64,000 nt of DNA from contig NZ_BNBR01000004.1 in assembly GCF_014656055.1 (NCBI RefSeq), positions 248,001 through 312,000 of the forward strand, given 5' to 3'. A program made the translations under genes and the position numbers. Each line of letters opens with the position of its first letter. Position 1 is the stretch's first letter. Below the pieces are notes generated by a model, which had not been told where the DNA came from, did no database searches, and worked only from the letters and a program-made list of their open reading frames with translations. Positions 55,259 to 64,000 of the stretch are shown one piece after another. The stretch comes from Streptomyces griseosporeus. Lineage in GTDB: Bacteria > Actinomycetota > Actinomycetes > Streptomycetales > Streptomycetaceae.

Positions 55259-55584
55259 GAGTTGCACCTCCCTGCGCGCGCCGCGGCGGCGGCCTTGGGA
55301 CGGCCGTCGGGGGAGCCGGGCGCTGTGCTGGCGATCACCAAGCCTGCGTCCGGAGAACGACGCCGGGTGAGGACGGGGCAGGGGCTGTCGTGCGGGTGTG
55401 ACGCACAGCCCGCGTACATGCGACATGTGTGACACAAGAGGGGCGTTTGTGACAGACGTGATGCAAAGGCGGCGGGAGGGGCGCCGAAGTTCTCGTCCGA
55501 ATGTCCGGACAAAACATTGACAGGGCTTCGGGCCGGGGGCTAGAAAACCGGGGGAGGGCCGATGGCCGATGTGAAGGGAAGCCG
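55259..55584. promoter_or_regulatory. Intergenic region with iolC promoter and operator-like palindrome
   Basis: TTGACA (55517-55522), an 18-base spacer and TAGAAA (55541-55546) form a good promoter about 40 bases before iolC. TGTCCGGACA (55502-55511) is a perfect 10-bp palindrome just upstream of the -35 box. The rest holds no gene; a GACACAAGAGG-type stretch near 55430 is unremarkable. Confidence 0.6.
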
Positions 55585-56535
55585 ATGGCGTACGACCTGA
55601 TCACCATGGGGCGGCTCGGCGTGGACCTGTACCCGCTCCAGACCGGTGTGCCGCTGCCGCAGGTGACGTCCTTCGGCAAGTTCCTCGGCGGCTCGGCCGC
55701 CAACGTGGCCGTCGCCGCGGCCCGCCTCGGCCGGCGCACGGCGCTGATCTCCCGGACGGGGGACGACCCCTTCGGGACGTATCTGCACGAGCGGTTGCGG
55801 GAGTTCGGGGTCGACGACCGCTGGGTCACACCCGTCGCCGCCTACCCCACGCCGGTCACGTTCTGCGAGATCTTCCCGCCGGACGACTTCCCGCTGTACT
55901 TCTACCGCCGGCCCAAGGCCCCCGACCTGGAGATCGACGCGCACGACCTCGACCTCGACGCCGTCCGCGCGGCCCGGATCTTCTGGGTCACCGGCACGGG
56001 GCTCAGCGAGGAGCCGAGCCGTACGGCGACGCTGGCGGCGCTCGCCCACCGCGCGAAGGCCGGGACGACCGTGTTCGACCTGGACTGGCGCCCCATGTTC
56101 TGGGCCGACCCGGACGCGGCCCGCCCCTTCTACGCCGAGGCCCTGCGGCACACCACCGTCGCCGTCGGCAACCTCGACGAGGTCGAGGTCGCCACCGGCC
56201 TGCGCGACCCGCACGCCGCCGCCCGGGCCCTGCTGGACGCGGGCGTGGAGCTGGCGGTGGTCAAGCAGGGGCCCAAGGGCGTCCTCGCGGTCGGCCGGGA
56301 CGGCGAGCAGGCGGAGGTGCACCCGCTGCCGGTCGAGGTCCTCAACGGCCTCGGCGCCGGCGACGCCTTCGGCGGCGCGCTCTGCGACGGCCTGCTCGCC
56401 GGCTGGGACCTGGAGCGGACCATGCGCTGGGCCAACGCCGCCGGCGCCATCGTCGCCTCCCGCCTGGAGTGCTCGTCGGCGATGCCGGCCCCGGACGAGG
56501 TGGCGGCCGCCCTGGAAGCGGGAGCGGTCCGATGA
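55585..56535 (+). CDS. iolC: 5-dehydro-2-deoxygluconokinase
   Basis: 316 residues, PfkB family of the inositol type. DLITMGRLGVDLYPLQTGVP and FLGGSAANVAVAAARLG are the IolC start; FDLDWRPMFWADPDAARPFY and NGLGAGDAFGGALCDGLLAG, with the catalytic Asp, follow. It phosphorylates the ring-opened myo-inositol intermediate. AAGGGA lies five bases before the ATG at 55585. The next gene overlaps its stop (ATGA). Confidence 0.9.
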   Translation: MAYDLITMGRLGVDLYPLQTGVPLPQVTSFGKFLGGSAANVAVAAARLGRRTALISRTGDDPFGTYLHERLREFGVDDRWVTPVAAYPTPVTFCEIFPPDDFPLYFYRRPKAPDLEIDAHDLDLDAVRAARIFWVTGTGLSEEPSRTATLAALAHRAKAGTTVFDLDWRPMFWADPDAARPFYAEALRHTTVAVGNLDEVEVATGLRDPHAAARALLDAGVELAVVKQGPKGVLAVGRDGEQAEVHPLPVEVLNGLGAGDAFGGALCDGLLAGWDLERTMRWANAAGAIVASRLECSSAMPAPDEVAAALEAGAVR

Positions 56536-57521
56536 GAGCGGGCCGCGTCACGGGCGCCCACCAGGAGACGACCACGCCCGAGGGCACCTCCGGCGCCTCG
56601 GCCGCCCCCGCCGCGGACGCGTCCGCCGTCCCGCCCCGCCCCCGCATCGACGTCCACACCCTCGTCCGTACCCGGGCCCGGCATCCCGAGGCCGTCGCGG
56701 AGGCCGCCGCGCGGCGGCGGCGCAGGCCGTTGCTGAACGAGCAGGGCAGGCTGATGATCGTCGCCGCCGACCACCCGGCCCGCGGCGCGCTCGGCGTGGG
56801 GGAGCGGCGGCTCGCCATGGCGAACCGGGCCGACCTGCTGGAGCGGCTGTGCCTCGCGCTGTCGCGGCCCGGTGTGGACGGCGTCCTCGCCACCGCCGAC
56901 ATCCTCGACGACCTGCTGCTGCTCGGCGCCCTCGACGACAAGGTCGTCATGGGGTCGATGAACCGCGGCGGCCTCCAGGGCGCCTCCTTCGAGCTGGACG
57001 ACCGCTTCACCGGCCACCGCCCCGAGGACATCGAGCGCCTCGGCTTCGACGCGGGCAAGCTGCTGCTGCGCATCGACTACGACGACCCCGGCTCGCTGGC
57101 GACGCTGGAGTCCACCGCGCGCGCGGTCGACGCGATGGCGGCCCGCCGGCTGCCCGTCTTCGTCGAGCCGTTCATCAGCCGCCGCACCCCGGACGGCCGG
57201 CTGGTGAACGACCTGTCCGCCGAGGCCGTCACCCGCTCCCTCGCCATCGCCTCCGGACTCGGCGGCTCCTCGGCCTACACCTGGCTGAAGGTGCCCGTCA
57301 CCGAGGACCCCGACGACATGGCCGAGGTCATGGCCACCAGCACACTGCCCGCCGTCCTCCTCGGCGGCGACGTCGGCGACGACCAGGACGCGGCGTACGA
57401 GAAGTGGCGCGGCGCCCTGCGCCTGCCCACCGTGCGCGGTCTGGTCGTCGGCCGCTCCCTGCTCTACCCGCCGGACGACGACGTGGCCGTCGCCGTGGAC
57501 ACCGCCGTGGGGCTGCTGTGA
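56532..57521 (+). CDS. Cgl0159-type (beta/alpha)8 protein, probable inositol-pathway aldolase
   Basis: 329 residues. The first 45 are a Pro/Ala-rich leader with poor conservation. The barrel follows: LLNEQGRLMIVAADHPARGA, VVMGSMNRGGLQGASFELDD, LLLRIDYDDPGSLATLEST, LPVFVEPFISRRTPDGRLVN and TWLKVPVTEDPDDMAEVM, where Lys is a probable Schiff base. It is coupled to iolC by ATGA and resembles the deoxyribose-phosphate-aldolase-like protein of actinobacterial iol clusters, so it likely cleaves the IolC product. Confidence 0.8.
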   Translation: MRAGRVTGAHQETTTPEGTSGASAAPAADASAVPPRPRIDVHTLVRTRARHPEAVAEAAARRRRRPLLNEQGRLMIVAADHPARGALGVGERRLAMANRADLLERLCLALSRPGVDGVLATADILDDLLLLGALDDKVVMGSMNRGGLQGASFELDDRFTGHRPEDIERLGFDAGKLLLRIDYDDPGSLATLESTARAVDAMAARRLPVFVEPFISRRTPDGRLVNDLSAEAVTRSLAIASGLGGSSAYTWLKVPVTEDPDDMAEVMATSTLPAVLLGGDVGDDQDAAYEKWRGALRLPTVRGLVVGRSLLYPPDDDVAVAVDTAVGLL

Positions 57522-57939
57522 CCGCCGGCCACAACCGTGAGGGCCTTGTGACGGCTCGCAACTACTCAGTGTCCGACGGTGCTTGTACCGTGCAGGGAGG
57601 GAGCGGCACCACAGCACCCCCGGCACCCACCCCCCTGATCGCCTCCGGCGCGGGAGGCCGCTTCGCCCTGGCAGGAGCGAAGTGCGAGCGACGACTCCCC
57701 GCCCGCTACGGCCCCGCGCCGGAGGTTCCGCACGGCCGCGGCCCGCGCACCGGCGCCACCGCATGTGTCTACGCCGGGACCCGAACGGCAGACACAGTGT
57801 CGGGCGCGCCGCCCGTCCGGGCCTGGTGGGATGGTCCTGTGGCCGAGACCGCGACCCGACCGTCGCCGGTCACGCCACATGAGCTGTACGCACGGCACGT
57901 CTCCACCCGACGCCGCCATCTGTGAAGGAGTAACCGGGC
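57522..57939. other. 418-bp gap before mmsA, no supported gene
   Basis: A GTG frame (57518-57925) overlaps the previous stop, but its codon use has too many A/T third positions and it resembles no protein family. No iolB-like sequence is seen. Near the end, GAAGGAG (57924-57930) is the mmsA ribosome site. The region probably carries the mmsA promoter and leader; a clear -35/-10 pair could not be placed. Confidence 0.5.
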
Positions 57940-59442
57940 ATGACGAAGATCGTCAACCACTGGATCGGCGGCAAGGCCGTCGAGGGCACGTCGGGCAGCT
58001 TCGGCCCGGTCACCGACCCGGCCACGGGCCAGGTCACCACCAAGGTCGCCTTCGCCTCCGTCGAGGAGGTGGACGCGGCGGTCGCGGCGGCCAAGGACGC
58101 CTTCGCGACCTGGGGGCAGTCCTCGCTGGCCCAGCGCACGTCGATCCTGTTCCGGTTCCGGGCGCTGCTGGACGCGCACCGCGACGAGATCGCCGAGCTG
58201 ATCACCGCCGAGCACGGCAAGGTGCACTCCGACGCCCTCGGCGAGGTGGCGCGCGGCCTGGAGATCGTCGACCTGGCGTGCGGGATCAACGTGCAGCTGA
58301 AGGGCGAGCTGTCGACGCAGGTCGCCAGCCGTGTGGACGTCGCCTCGATCCGGCAGCCGCTCGGTGTCGTCGCGGGCATCACGCCGTTCAACTTCCCGGC
58401 GATGGTGCCGATGTGGATGTTCCCGATCGCCATCGCGTGCGGCAACACCTTCGTGCTGAAGCCGAGCGAGAAGGACCCCTCGGCCTCCCTCAAGCTGGCC
58501 GAGCTGCTGGCCGAGGCCGGTCTGCCGGACGGTGTGTTCAACGTCGTGCACGGCGACAAGGTGGCCGTCGACCGCCTCCTGGAGCACCCGGACGTCAAGG
58601 CCGTCTCCTTCGTCGGCTCCACCCCGATCGCCCGCTACATCCACACCACGGCCTCCGCCCACGGCAAGCGCGTGCAGGCCCTCGGCGGCGCCAAGAACCA
58701 CATGCTGGTCCTGCCGGACGCCGACCTGGACGCCGCCGCGGACGCCGCCGTGTCGGCCGCCTACGGCTCCGCCGGCGAGCGCTGCATGGCGATCTCGGCC
58801 GTCGTGGCGGTCGGCGCGATCGGCGACGCGCTGGTGGAGAAGATCCGCGAGCGCGCCGAGAAGATCAAGATCGGCCCGGGCAACGACCCGGCGTCCGAGA
58901 TGGGCCCGCTGATCACCGCCGCCCACCGCGACAAGGTGGCGTCGTACGTGGCGAACGCGGCGGACGAGGGCTGCGAGGTCGTCCTGGACGGCACCGGGTA
59001 CACCGTCGACGGCTTCGAGGACGGCCACTGGGTCGGCATCTCGCTGCTGGACAAGGTGCCCACCAGCGCCAAGGCCTACCAGGACGAGATCTTCGGCCCG
59101 GTGCTGTGCGTGCTGCGCGTGGACACCTACGAGGAGGGCGTGGCCCTCATCAACGGCTCGCCGTTCGGCAACGGCACCGCGATCTTCACCCGGGACGGCG
59201 GCGCCGCCCGCCGCTTCCAGCTGGAGATCGAGGCCGGCATGGTCGGCGTGAACGTCCCGATCCCGGTCCCCGTCGGCTACCACAGCTTCGGCGGCTGGAA
59301 GGACTCCCTCTTCGGCGACCACCACATCTACGGCAACGACGGCACCCACTTCTACACCCGCGGCAAGGTCGTCACCTCCCGCTGGCCGGACCCGTCCGAG
59401 GCCCCGGCCGGCGTCGACCTGGGCTTCCCGCGCAACCACTGA
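57940..59442 (+). CDS. mmsA: Methylmalonate-semialdehyde dehydrogenase (CoA-acylating)
   Basis: 500 residues, aldehyde-dehydrogenase fold. The signature cysteine is Cys282 in GSAGERCMAISAVV; ITPFNFPAMVPMWMFPIAIA and LGGAKNHMLVLPDADLDAAA are typical of MmsA/IolA, which carries Gly-Gly-Ala-Lys-Asn-His. It converts malonate or methylmalonate semialdehyde plus CoA to acetyl- or propionyl-CoA, ending valine and inositol catabolism. GAAGGAG precedes the ATG at 57940. In S. coelicolor the gene is msdA. A perfect hairpin follows. Confidence 0.95.
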   Translation: MTKIVNHWIGGKAVEGTSGSFGPVTDPATGQVTTKVAFASVEEVDAAVAAAKDAFATWGQSSLAQRTSILFRFRALLDAHRDEIAELITAEHGKVHSDALGEVARGLEIVDLACGINVQLKGELSTQVASRVDVASIRQPLGVVAGITPFNFPAMVPMWMFPIAIACGNTFVLKPSEKDPSASLKLAELLAEAGLPDGVFNVVHGDKVAVDRLLEHPDVKAVSFVGSTPIARYIHTTASAHGKRVQALGGAKNHMLVLPDADLDAAADAAVSAAYGSAGERCMAISAVVAVGAIGDALVEKIRERAEKIKIGPGNDPASEMGPLITAAHRDKVASYVANAADEGCEVVLDGTGYTVDGFEDGHWVGISLLDKVPTSAKAYQDEIFGPVLCVLRVDTYEEGVALINGSPFGNGTAIFTRDGGAARRFQLEIEAGMVGVNVPIPVPVGYHSFGGWKDSLFGDHHIYGNDGTHFYTRGKVVTSRWPDPSEAPAGVDLGFPRNH

Positions 59443-59466
59443 GCGGCCCCCGGCCCTGCCCGCGGC

Positions 59467-59499
59467 GCCCCCGTCCCTCCGCGCAGGAGGGACGGGGGC
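59467..59499. terminator. Bidirectional terminator after mmsA
   Basis: Perfect 14-base arms GCCCCCGTCCCTCC (59467-59480) and GGAGGGACGGGGGC (59486-59499) with a GCGCA loop, between convergent genes. Confidence 0.9.
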
Positions 59500-59508
59500 A
59501 CCCGCGCG

Positions 59509-60348
59509 TCACTGCTCCAGCGCGCCTTCGCGCTGCTGCCTGACCTGCTCGCTGAGGTCGCCGGTGTCCCCGGCGGGCGGGGCAGTGATCGGCTTGGTGG
59601 CGCCGAACTTCAGGAAGTCCATCGTCACCGTCATGCCGGCGCCGCTCTGCCGCATGCGCACCGGCAAGTCCTTGCCGTCCACCCAGATGTCGCAGGTCAT
59701 CTTGCCCCCGTTGGCCTTCAGGGCCTGCACGGCGGCCTTCTTCTCCGCCTCGGAGAGCTTCGGGCTGGCGTTGATCTCCGCCACGCCGACGCTGCCCTGG
59801 TAGTGGTGGGCCTTCTTGCCGAGGACGGTCTCCTCGCCGAGGTCCTTCACGTCCGTGGAGGTCTTCATGTAGTGCAGGGACGCCGTCGGGTCGGCGTTGG
59901 CCTCCATGTTGTCCACGGCCGCCTCGCCCATCACGGCGGAGACGTCGACGCGCATCCAGTGCTTGCCCTTCAGGGGGCCGCTGGGCTGCGGGTCGATGCC
60001 GTAGTAGTAGGCGCCGTCGACCATGATGGTCCGCGTCGTCGGATCGTCCTGCAGCGAGGTCATCTGCGCCGCGGCGGTGTCCATCTCGACATCCATGGCG
60101 GCACCGTCGCCCCACGAGTACGTGCCGTTCATGGCGACCGGCTTGCCGCCGGCCGCCGCGAGCGTCGTCGTCGTGGCGATCTCGGCCGAGCCGAGCTGCT
60201 CCGTGCGGTCCGACGCGCGCGCCAGGACCGCCATGATCTGGTCGGCGCTGTCCGCCGCCACCTTGGCCGACTCCGCGCTGCACGCGGACGTCGCCATCAG
60301 CGCCGCGGTCGTGAACCCCACCCAGACCGCGCCGTGCCTCAGCTTCAT
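59509..60348 (-). CDS. Lipoprotein of the LppX/LolA-like type
   Basis: 279 residues. The signal peptide ends in a lipobox-like MATSAC at about residue 24. The mature part has the half-barrel pattern of actinobacterial LppX/LprG-like lipoproteins: [39 protein letters not shown]-type strands with YYYGIDPQ, and [20 protein letters not shown] near the end. A role in binding lipid or sensing membrane stress is likely by fold only. It converges with mmsA. Confidence 0.75.
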   Translation of the reverse strand: MKLRHGAVWVGFTTAALMATSACSAESAKVAADSADQIMAVLARASDRTEQLGSAEIATTTTLAAAGGKPVAMNGTYSWGDGAAMDVEMDTAAAQMTSLQDDPTTRTIMVDGAYYYGIDPQPSGPLKGKHWMRVDVSAVMGEAAVDNMEANADPTASLHYMKTSTDVKDLGEETVLGKKAHHYQGSVGVAEINASPKLSEAEKKAAVQALKANGGKMTCDIWVDGKDLPVRMRQSGAGMTVTMDFLKFGATKPITAPPAGDTGDLSEQVRQQREGALEQ

Positions 60349-60435
60349 GTGCCCCACCCCAAGTGGCCGCTGTGATTCAACTGTGGCTGCCGACTCTAGC
60401 GACCCCCTCTGACAGCCGTCCGGCCTCCCCCGGGC

Positions 60436-60450
60436 GTCCGGATACCGGAC
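60436..60450. promoter_or_regulatory. Inverted repeat between the lipoprotein and permease genes
   Basis: GTCCGG-ATA-CCGGAC, 6-bp arms; it shares the TCCGGA core with the palindrome before iolC. A TTGACG...TACGGA promoter-like pair follows at 60464-60493. Confidence 0.35.
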
Positions 60451-60552
60451 AGCTCACTTTTTCTTGACGCCGCCGCTGCGATTCTCGTACGGACCCAAGT
60501 CCCCTGGATGTCCGGCAGTAGTGACGTATCCGCGATCAACCGCCCTCTGGAT

Positions 60553-60567
60553 CTACGGATTCCGTAG
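60553..60567. promoter_or_regulatory. 15-bp palindrome upstream of the permease gene
   Basis: CTACGGA-T-TCCGTAG, perfect 7-bp arms, 11 bases before a TTGACG box (60579-60584). An operator for the permease gene at 60707 is likely. The remaining 350-base gap has no gene. Confidence 0.5.
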
Positions 60568-60706
60568 GTAAACACCTATTGACGCAGCGGTTTTCGTCGG
60601 GGTTCGATGCGGCGTCGGGAGCGGACGACAACAGCACCACCCCAGCCGCCGGAGGCGATAGCGCTCCCGCCCGAACCACCCCGTACCAGTCGATCGGAAC
60701 CGCTGC

Positions 60707-62137
60707 ATGACCGACACGCTCCGCCCTGCCGCCCCAGCCGTCCCGCACGCCGCGGGCAGCAGTCCGAAGACCCTCAAGCGTTCCATCGGCGTCGTCGGCG
60801 GCACCCTGCTCACGCTGTCCTGCGTGACACCCGCCTCCACGCTCTTCGTGGTCGTCCCCGACCTGTTCGGCTCCCTCGGCACCGCCACCGCCCTGACGAT
60901 CGCCATCGGCTCCCTCCTCTGTATCGCCGTGGCGTTCTGCTACTCCGAGCTGGGCACCCTCATCCCCAGCGCGGGCGGCGAGTACGCCATGGTCTCCACG
61001 ATGGCCGGACGGCTCGCGGGCTGGCTCGTCTTCGTGCTCTCCCTGCTCGTCGTGATGATCGTCCCTCCGGTGATCGCGATGGGCACCGCCGACTACCTCG
61101 CCCCGCTGGTCCACCTCGACCCGTCGATGACCGGCGCCGGCGTCATGCTGCTTGCCACCCTCGCCGGCCTGCTCGACCTGCGCGCCAACGCCTGGATCAC
61201 CGGCATCTTCCTGGTCCTGGAGGTCATCGCCGCGGCCGTCGTCGCCGTCCTCGGCTTCGCCCACGGCCACCGCGGCGCCGGCAGCCTCGTCTCCATGCAG
61301 GTGGCAGGCGCGGACGGGCACGCCGACACCGTCACCGCCATGCTGGTCGTCTCCGGCCTCGCCATCGCCCTCTTCGTCACCCAGGGCTTCTCGACCGCCG
61401 TCTACCTCTCCGAGGAGCTGGAGAACCCGCGCCGCAACGTCGCCCGCACGGTCCTCGCCACCCTCGCCATCTCCTCCGTGATCATCCTGGTCCCGGTCGT
61501 CGCCATCACCTTCGGCGCCTCCGACCTGTCGGAGCTGACCGGCGGCGACATCGGCTCCATGGTCACCGCCTGGTCCAACTCCGCCGTCGGCACCTTCGTC
61601 AGCCTGTGCGTCGCCCTCGCGATCATCAACGCCGGCATCGTCATGGTCATCCAGAACTCCCGCGTGCTGTTCGCCTCCGCCCGCGACAAGGCCTGGCCCG
61701 AGCCGGTCAACAACGTCTTCTCCAAGCTCGGCCGGTTCGGCTCCCCCTGGGTCTCCACCCTCGCCGTCGGCGTCCCGGGCGCGGTCCTCTGCTTCGTCAA
61801 CCTCGACACGCTGTACGGCGTCACCGGCGTGTCGGTGACCGGCATGTACCTGCTCGTCGCGATCGCCGCGCTGCTCTCCCGCCGCGGCGCCCACCGGCAC
61901 GGCTCCGCCTGGCGGATGCCGCTGTGGCCGGCCGTGCCCGTCCTGCTGATCGCGGTCCTCGCCTACATCCTGACCCAGCAGGAGACCTCCTACCTGCTGT
62001 GGACCGGCGGCATCACCGCCGTCGCCACCCTGTACTGGGCCCTGTACCTGCGCCCGCGCCGCGACACCCGCTGGCTGGTGTCGATCCCGGAGGACGCGCA
62101 GGAGGCCGAGGAGGCGCGGGAGGCGCACGCCGTCTGA
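60707..62137 (+). CDS. APC-family amino-acid permease
   Basis: 476 residues with about twelve membrane helices. RSIGVVGGTLLTLSCVTPAS is the APC substrate and sodium/proton site in helix 1; AGGEYAMVSTMAGRLAGWLV follows. The group resembles cationic or heterocyclic amino-acid transporters. The last 45 residues are charged and cytoplasmic (ending EEAEEAREAHAV-like). The ATG at 60707 has a weak CGGAA site. It is divergent from the lipoprotein gene, with palindromes between. Confidence 0.9.
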   Translation: MTDTLRPAAPAVPHAAGSSPKTLKRSIGVVGGTLLTLSCVTPASTLFVVVPDLFGSLGTATALTIAIGSLLCIAVAFCYSELGTLIPSAGGEYAMVSTMAGRLAGWLVFVLSLLVVMIVPPVIAMGTADYLAPLVHLDPSMTGAGVMLLATLAGLLDLRANAWITGIFLVLEVIAAAVVAVLGFAHGHRGAGSLVSMQVAGADGHADTVTAMLVVSGLAIALFVTQGFSTAVYLSEELENPRRNVARTVLATLAISSVIILVPVVAITFGASDLSELTGGDIGSMVTAWSNSAVGTFVSLCVALAIINAGIVMVIQNSRVLFASARDKAWPEPVNNVFSKLGRFGSPWVSTLAVGVPGAVLCFVNLDTLYGVTGVSVTGMYLLVAIAALLSRRGAHRHGSAWRMPLWPAVPVLLIAVLAYILTQQETSYLLWTGGITAVATLYWALYLRPRRDTRWLVSIPEDAQEAEEAREAHAV

Positions 62138-62249
62138 TCCGGCGTACCGCCACCGCGGTACACGACGGCCGCCCGTACCCCTGGGGGAGGGGCGGCCGCT
62201 CCGTCCACAGGCTGCATCGGTTGTCGGTGGCGGCCCGTACCGTGGAGCC

Positions 62250-64000
62250 ATGGATCTTCGTCAGCCCTTGCGGGGGTTGCTGCGCGGGCCCCGACGGCTG
62301 CTGGCCGCCGGGGCCGCCGCCGTCGTCCTCGCCGGGGCCGGCACCTGGACCGTGGCGGCGGCCTCCGGCGACACGCCCGCCGTACACCGCAGCGACCAGA
62401 TCATGACCATGGGCGGCGGAGTGCGCGTCGACACCTCGTACTTCACCCCCACCACCCCCGGCCGCCATCCGGCCGTCCTGCTCGGCCACGGCTTCGGCGG
62501 CAGCAAGGACGACGTCCGCGCCCAGGCCCAGGACCTGGCCGAAGACGGATACGCGGTCCTGACCTGGTCGGCGCGCGGCTTCGGCAGGTCCACCGGGAAG
62601 ATCGGGCTGAACGACCCCAAGGGCGAGGTCGCCGACGTCTCGAAGCTCATCGACTGGCTGGCCCGCAGGCCCGAGGTCCGCCTCGACAAGCCGGGCGACC
62701 CGCGCGTGGGCATCACCGGCGCCTCCTACGGCGGCGCGATCGCCCTCCTCACCGCCGGGCACGACCGGCGCGTCGACGCCATCGCGCCGGCGATCACCTA
62801 CTGGAACCTCGCCGACGCGCTGTTCCCGAACGGCGTGTTCAAGAAGCTGTGGGCGGGCTTCTTCATCAACAGCGGCGGCGGCTGCGCGAAGTTCGAGCCC
62901 GACCTGTGCCGGATGTACGAGCGGGTCGCCGAGTCCGGCACCCCCGACGACCGGGCCCGCAGGCTGCTGGAGGCACGCTCGCCGTCCGCCGTCGGCGACC
63001 GCGTCACGGTGCCCACCCTGCTGGTACAGGGCCAGACCGACTCGCTCTTCCCGCTGAACCAGGCCGACGCCGCCGCCCGCGCGATCCGCGCGGGCGGCGC
63101 CCCCGTGGACGTCGACTGGATCGCCGGCGGCCATGACGGCGGCGACCCCGAGCAGTCCCGCGTACAGGCCCGGGTCACCGCCTGGTTCGACCGGTACCTC
63201 AAGGACGACCGGGGCGCCGACACCGGCCCCGCCTTCCGCGTCACCCGCACCGGAGGCGTCGACTCCACCGACGGCGCCGCCCAGCTGCGCGGCGCGAGCG
63301 CCGGCACCTACCCCGGCCTGCACAGCGCACCACGCGACATCCCGCTGTCCGGCGGCGTCCAGCGCGTCGCCAACCCGGCCGGCGCCAGCCCGCCCGCCGT
63401 CTCCGCGCTGCCCGGCCTCGGCACCGGCGGCGGCCTCGCCCAGCTCTCCGCCCTCGGCGTCGGCGTCTCCCTCGACTTCCCCGGCCAGTACGCGGCCTTC
63501 CGGTCCGCGCCGCTCACCCGCGACCTGCGGATCACCGGCGCCCCGACCGCGACCGTCCACATCACGTCCACCACCGACGACGCCGTCCTGTTCGCCAAGG
63601 TGTACGACGCCGGCCCCGACGGCGGCCGGCAGGTGCTGCCCTCCCAGCTCGTCACACCCCTGCGCGTCACCGGCGCCAAGGCGGGCAAGGACGTCACCGT
63701 CACCCTCCCGGCGATCGACCACGAGGTGCAGAAGGGCCACCGCCTCAGCCTGGTCCTCGCCTCCACCGACCTCGGGTACGCCTCACCGGCGGCCCCCGCG
63801 ACGTACACCGTGGCCCTCAAGGGCGACCTGAAGGTCCCCACCGCCCCCGGCGTCAGCACCGCCGCCGCGCCCCTGCCGTCCTGGGTGTGGTGGCTGCCCC
63901 TGACCGGCGCCGCCGTCGCGCTCGCCCTGCTGCTCACCGCCCGCCGCCGTACGGCCGCCCCCGCGCCCGACCCCGAACTGGCCGACGTACCGCTGGAGAT
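62250..64000 (+). CDS. Exported S15/CocE-type alpha/beta hydrolase, continuing past the window end
   Basis: At least 583 residues, open at the window edge. Residues 1-38 form a signal or anchor (RRLLAAGAAAVVLAGAGTWT). The core has LLGHGFGGSKDDVRAQAQDL and the nucleophile Ser159 in GITGASYGGAIALL; a probable Asp is in VQGQTDSLFPLNQ and a His in WIAGGHDGGDP. A beta-rich domain like that of X-Pro dipeptidyl peptidases follows, then a membrane helix (about 548-568, VWWLPLTGAAVALALLLTAR) and a polar segment still in frame. The ATG at 62250 has GGAG only two bases before it. Confidence 0.8.
   Translation, partial: MDLRQPLRGLLRGPRRLLAAGAAAVVLAGAGTWTVAAASGDTPAVHRSDQIMTMGGGVRVDTSYFTPTTPGRHPAVLLGHGFGGSKDDVRAQAQDLAEDGYAVLTWSARGFGRSTGKIGLNDPKGEVADVSKLIDWLARRPEVRLDKPGDPRVGITGASYGGAIALLTAGHDRRVDAIAPAITYWNLADALFPNGVFKKLWAGFFINSGGGCAKFEPDLCRMYERVAESGTPDDRARRLLEARSPSAVGDRVTVPTLLVQGQTDSLFPLNQADAAARAIRAGGAPVDVDWIAGGHDGGDPEQSRVQARVTAWFDRYLKDDRGADTGPAFRVTRTGGVDSTDGAAQLRGASAGTYPGLHSAPRDIPLSGGVQRVANPAGASPPAVSALPGLGTGGGLAQLSALGVGVSLDFPGQYAAFRSAPLTRDLRITGAPTATVHITSTTDDAVLFAKVYDAGPDGGRQVLPSQLVTPLRVTGAKAGKDVTVTLPAIDHEVQKGHRLSLVLASTDLGYASPAAPATYTVALKGDLKVPTAPGVSTAAAPLPSWVWWLPLTGAAVALALLLTARRRTAAPAPDPELADVPLE

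Noticed and set aside
57518-57925. A 135-residue GTG frame overlapping the aldolase stop
   Set aside because: Codon use is not Streptomyces-like and no family is recognisable.
57522-57939. A riboswitch before mmsA
   Set aside because: No cobalamin, SAM or glycine consensus core could be found.

Overview
The window is chromosomal DNA of a Streptomyces or very close relative. The evidence is a very high GC content with G or C at most third codon positions, frequent GTG starts, GGAGG-type ribosome sites, many ATGA/GTGA overlaps, LacI/LysR/MerR/PucR regulators, Tat and lipoprotein export signals, and a citrate synthase (citA) and an iolC...mmsA block of the kind known from S. coelicolor. No rRNA, tRNA, CRISPR, prophage or insertion sequence was seen; it reads as core-to-subterminal chromosome with accessory genes mixed in.

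Layout. 1-4.3 kb: the end of an acyl-CoA thioesterase, a hybrid TrmB/LuxR-type regulator, and a coupled four-gene operon (two SnoaL-like proteins, an alpha/beta hydrolase, an NmrA-like reductase). 4.3-11.1 kb: a phosphatase-like protein, then a catabolic block of PucR regulator, SSF transporter, ureohydrolase and TPP enzyme. 11.2-16.4 kb: a MerR regulator fused to two sliding-clamp-like domains, a LysE exporter, and an EACC1 plus caspase-kinase pair that looks like a biological-conflict (self-destruct or defence) system. 16.4-27 kb: exported proteins (beta-lactamase fold, phytase-like, S37 peptidase, lipoprotein, GH3) around a giant fused ABC exporter. 27-35.8 kb: regulators, small transporters, acetyltransferases, two RibD-like reductases, and an 8-bp minisatellite between convergent genes.

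36-46.5 kb is sugar catabolism: a LacI gene faces an oxidoreductase/DUF993/isomerase operon, followed on the other strand by a complete rbs operon (lacI-type regulator, rbsA, an rbsC-rbsB fusion, rbsK, rbsD). 46.7-53.2 kb holds housekeeping genes: DUF6624, DUF1062, a RecD2-like helicase, citrate synthase, a probable 6C small RNA and a copZ chaperone with a CsoR-type operator. 53.4-64 kb: alcohol dehydrogenase, acetyltransferase, a small HTH protein, iolC with a Cgl0159-type aldolase-fold gene and mmsA (myo-inositol to acetyl/propionyl-CoA direction), a lipoprotein, an amino-acid permease, and an S15-type hydrolase that runs off the end.

The strongest leads are the EACC1/caspase/kinase pair with a three-fold cysteine-rich ectodomain, the MerR-clamp fusion with a MerR-type promoter and an internal start, the 6C-like RNA, and the G-rich minisatellite. 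All calls were made by reading; no database search or folding program was run.
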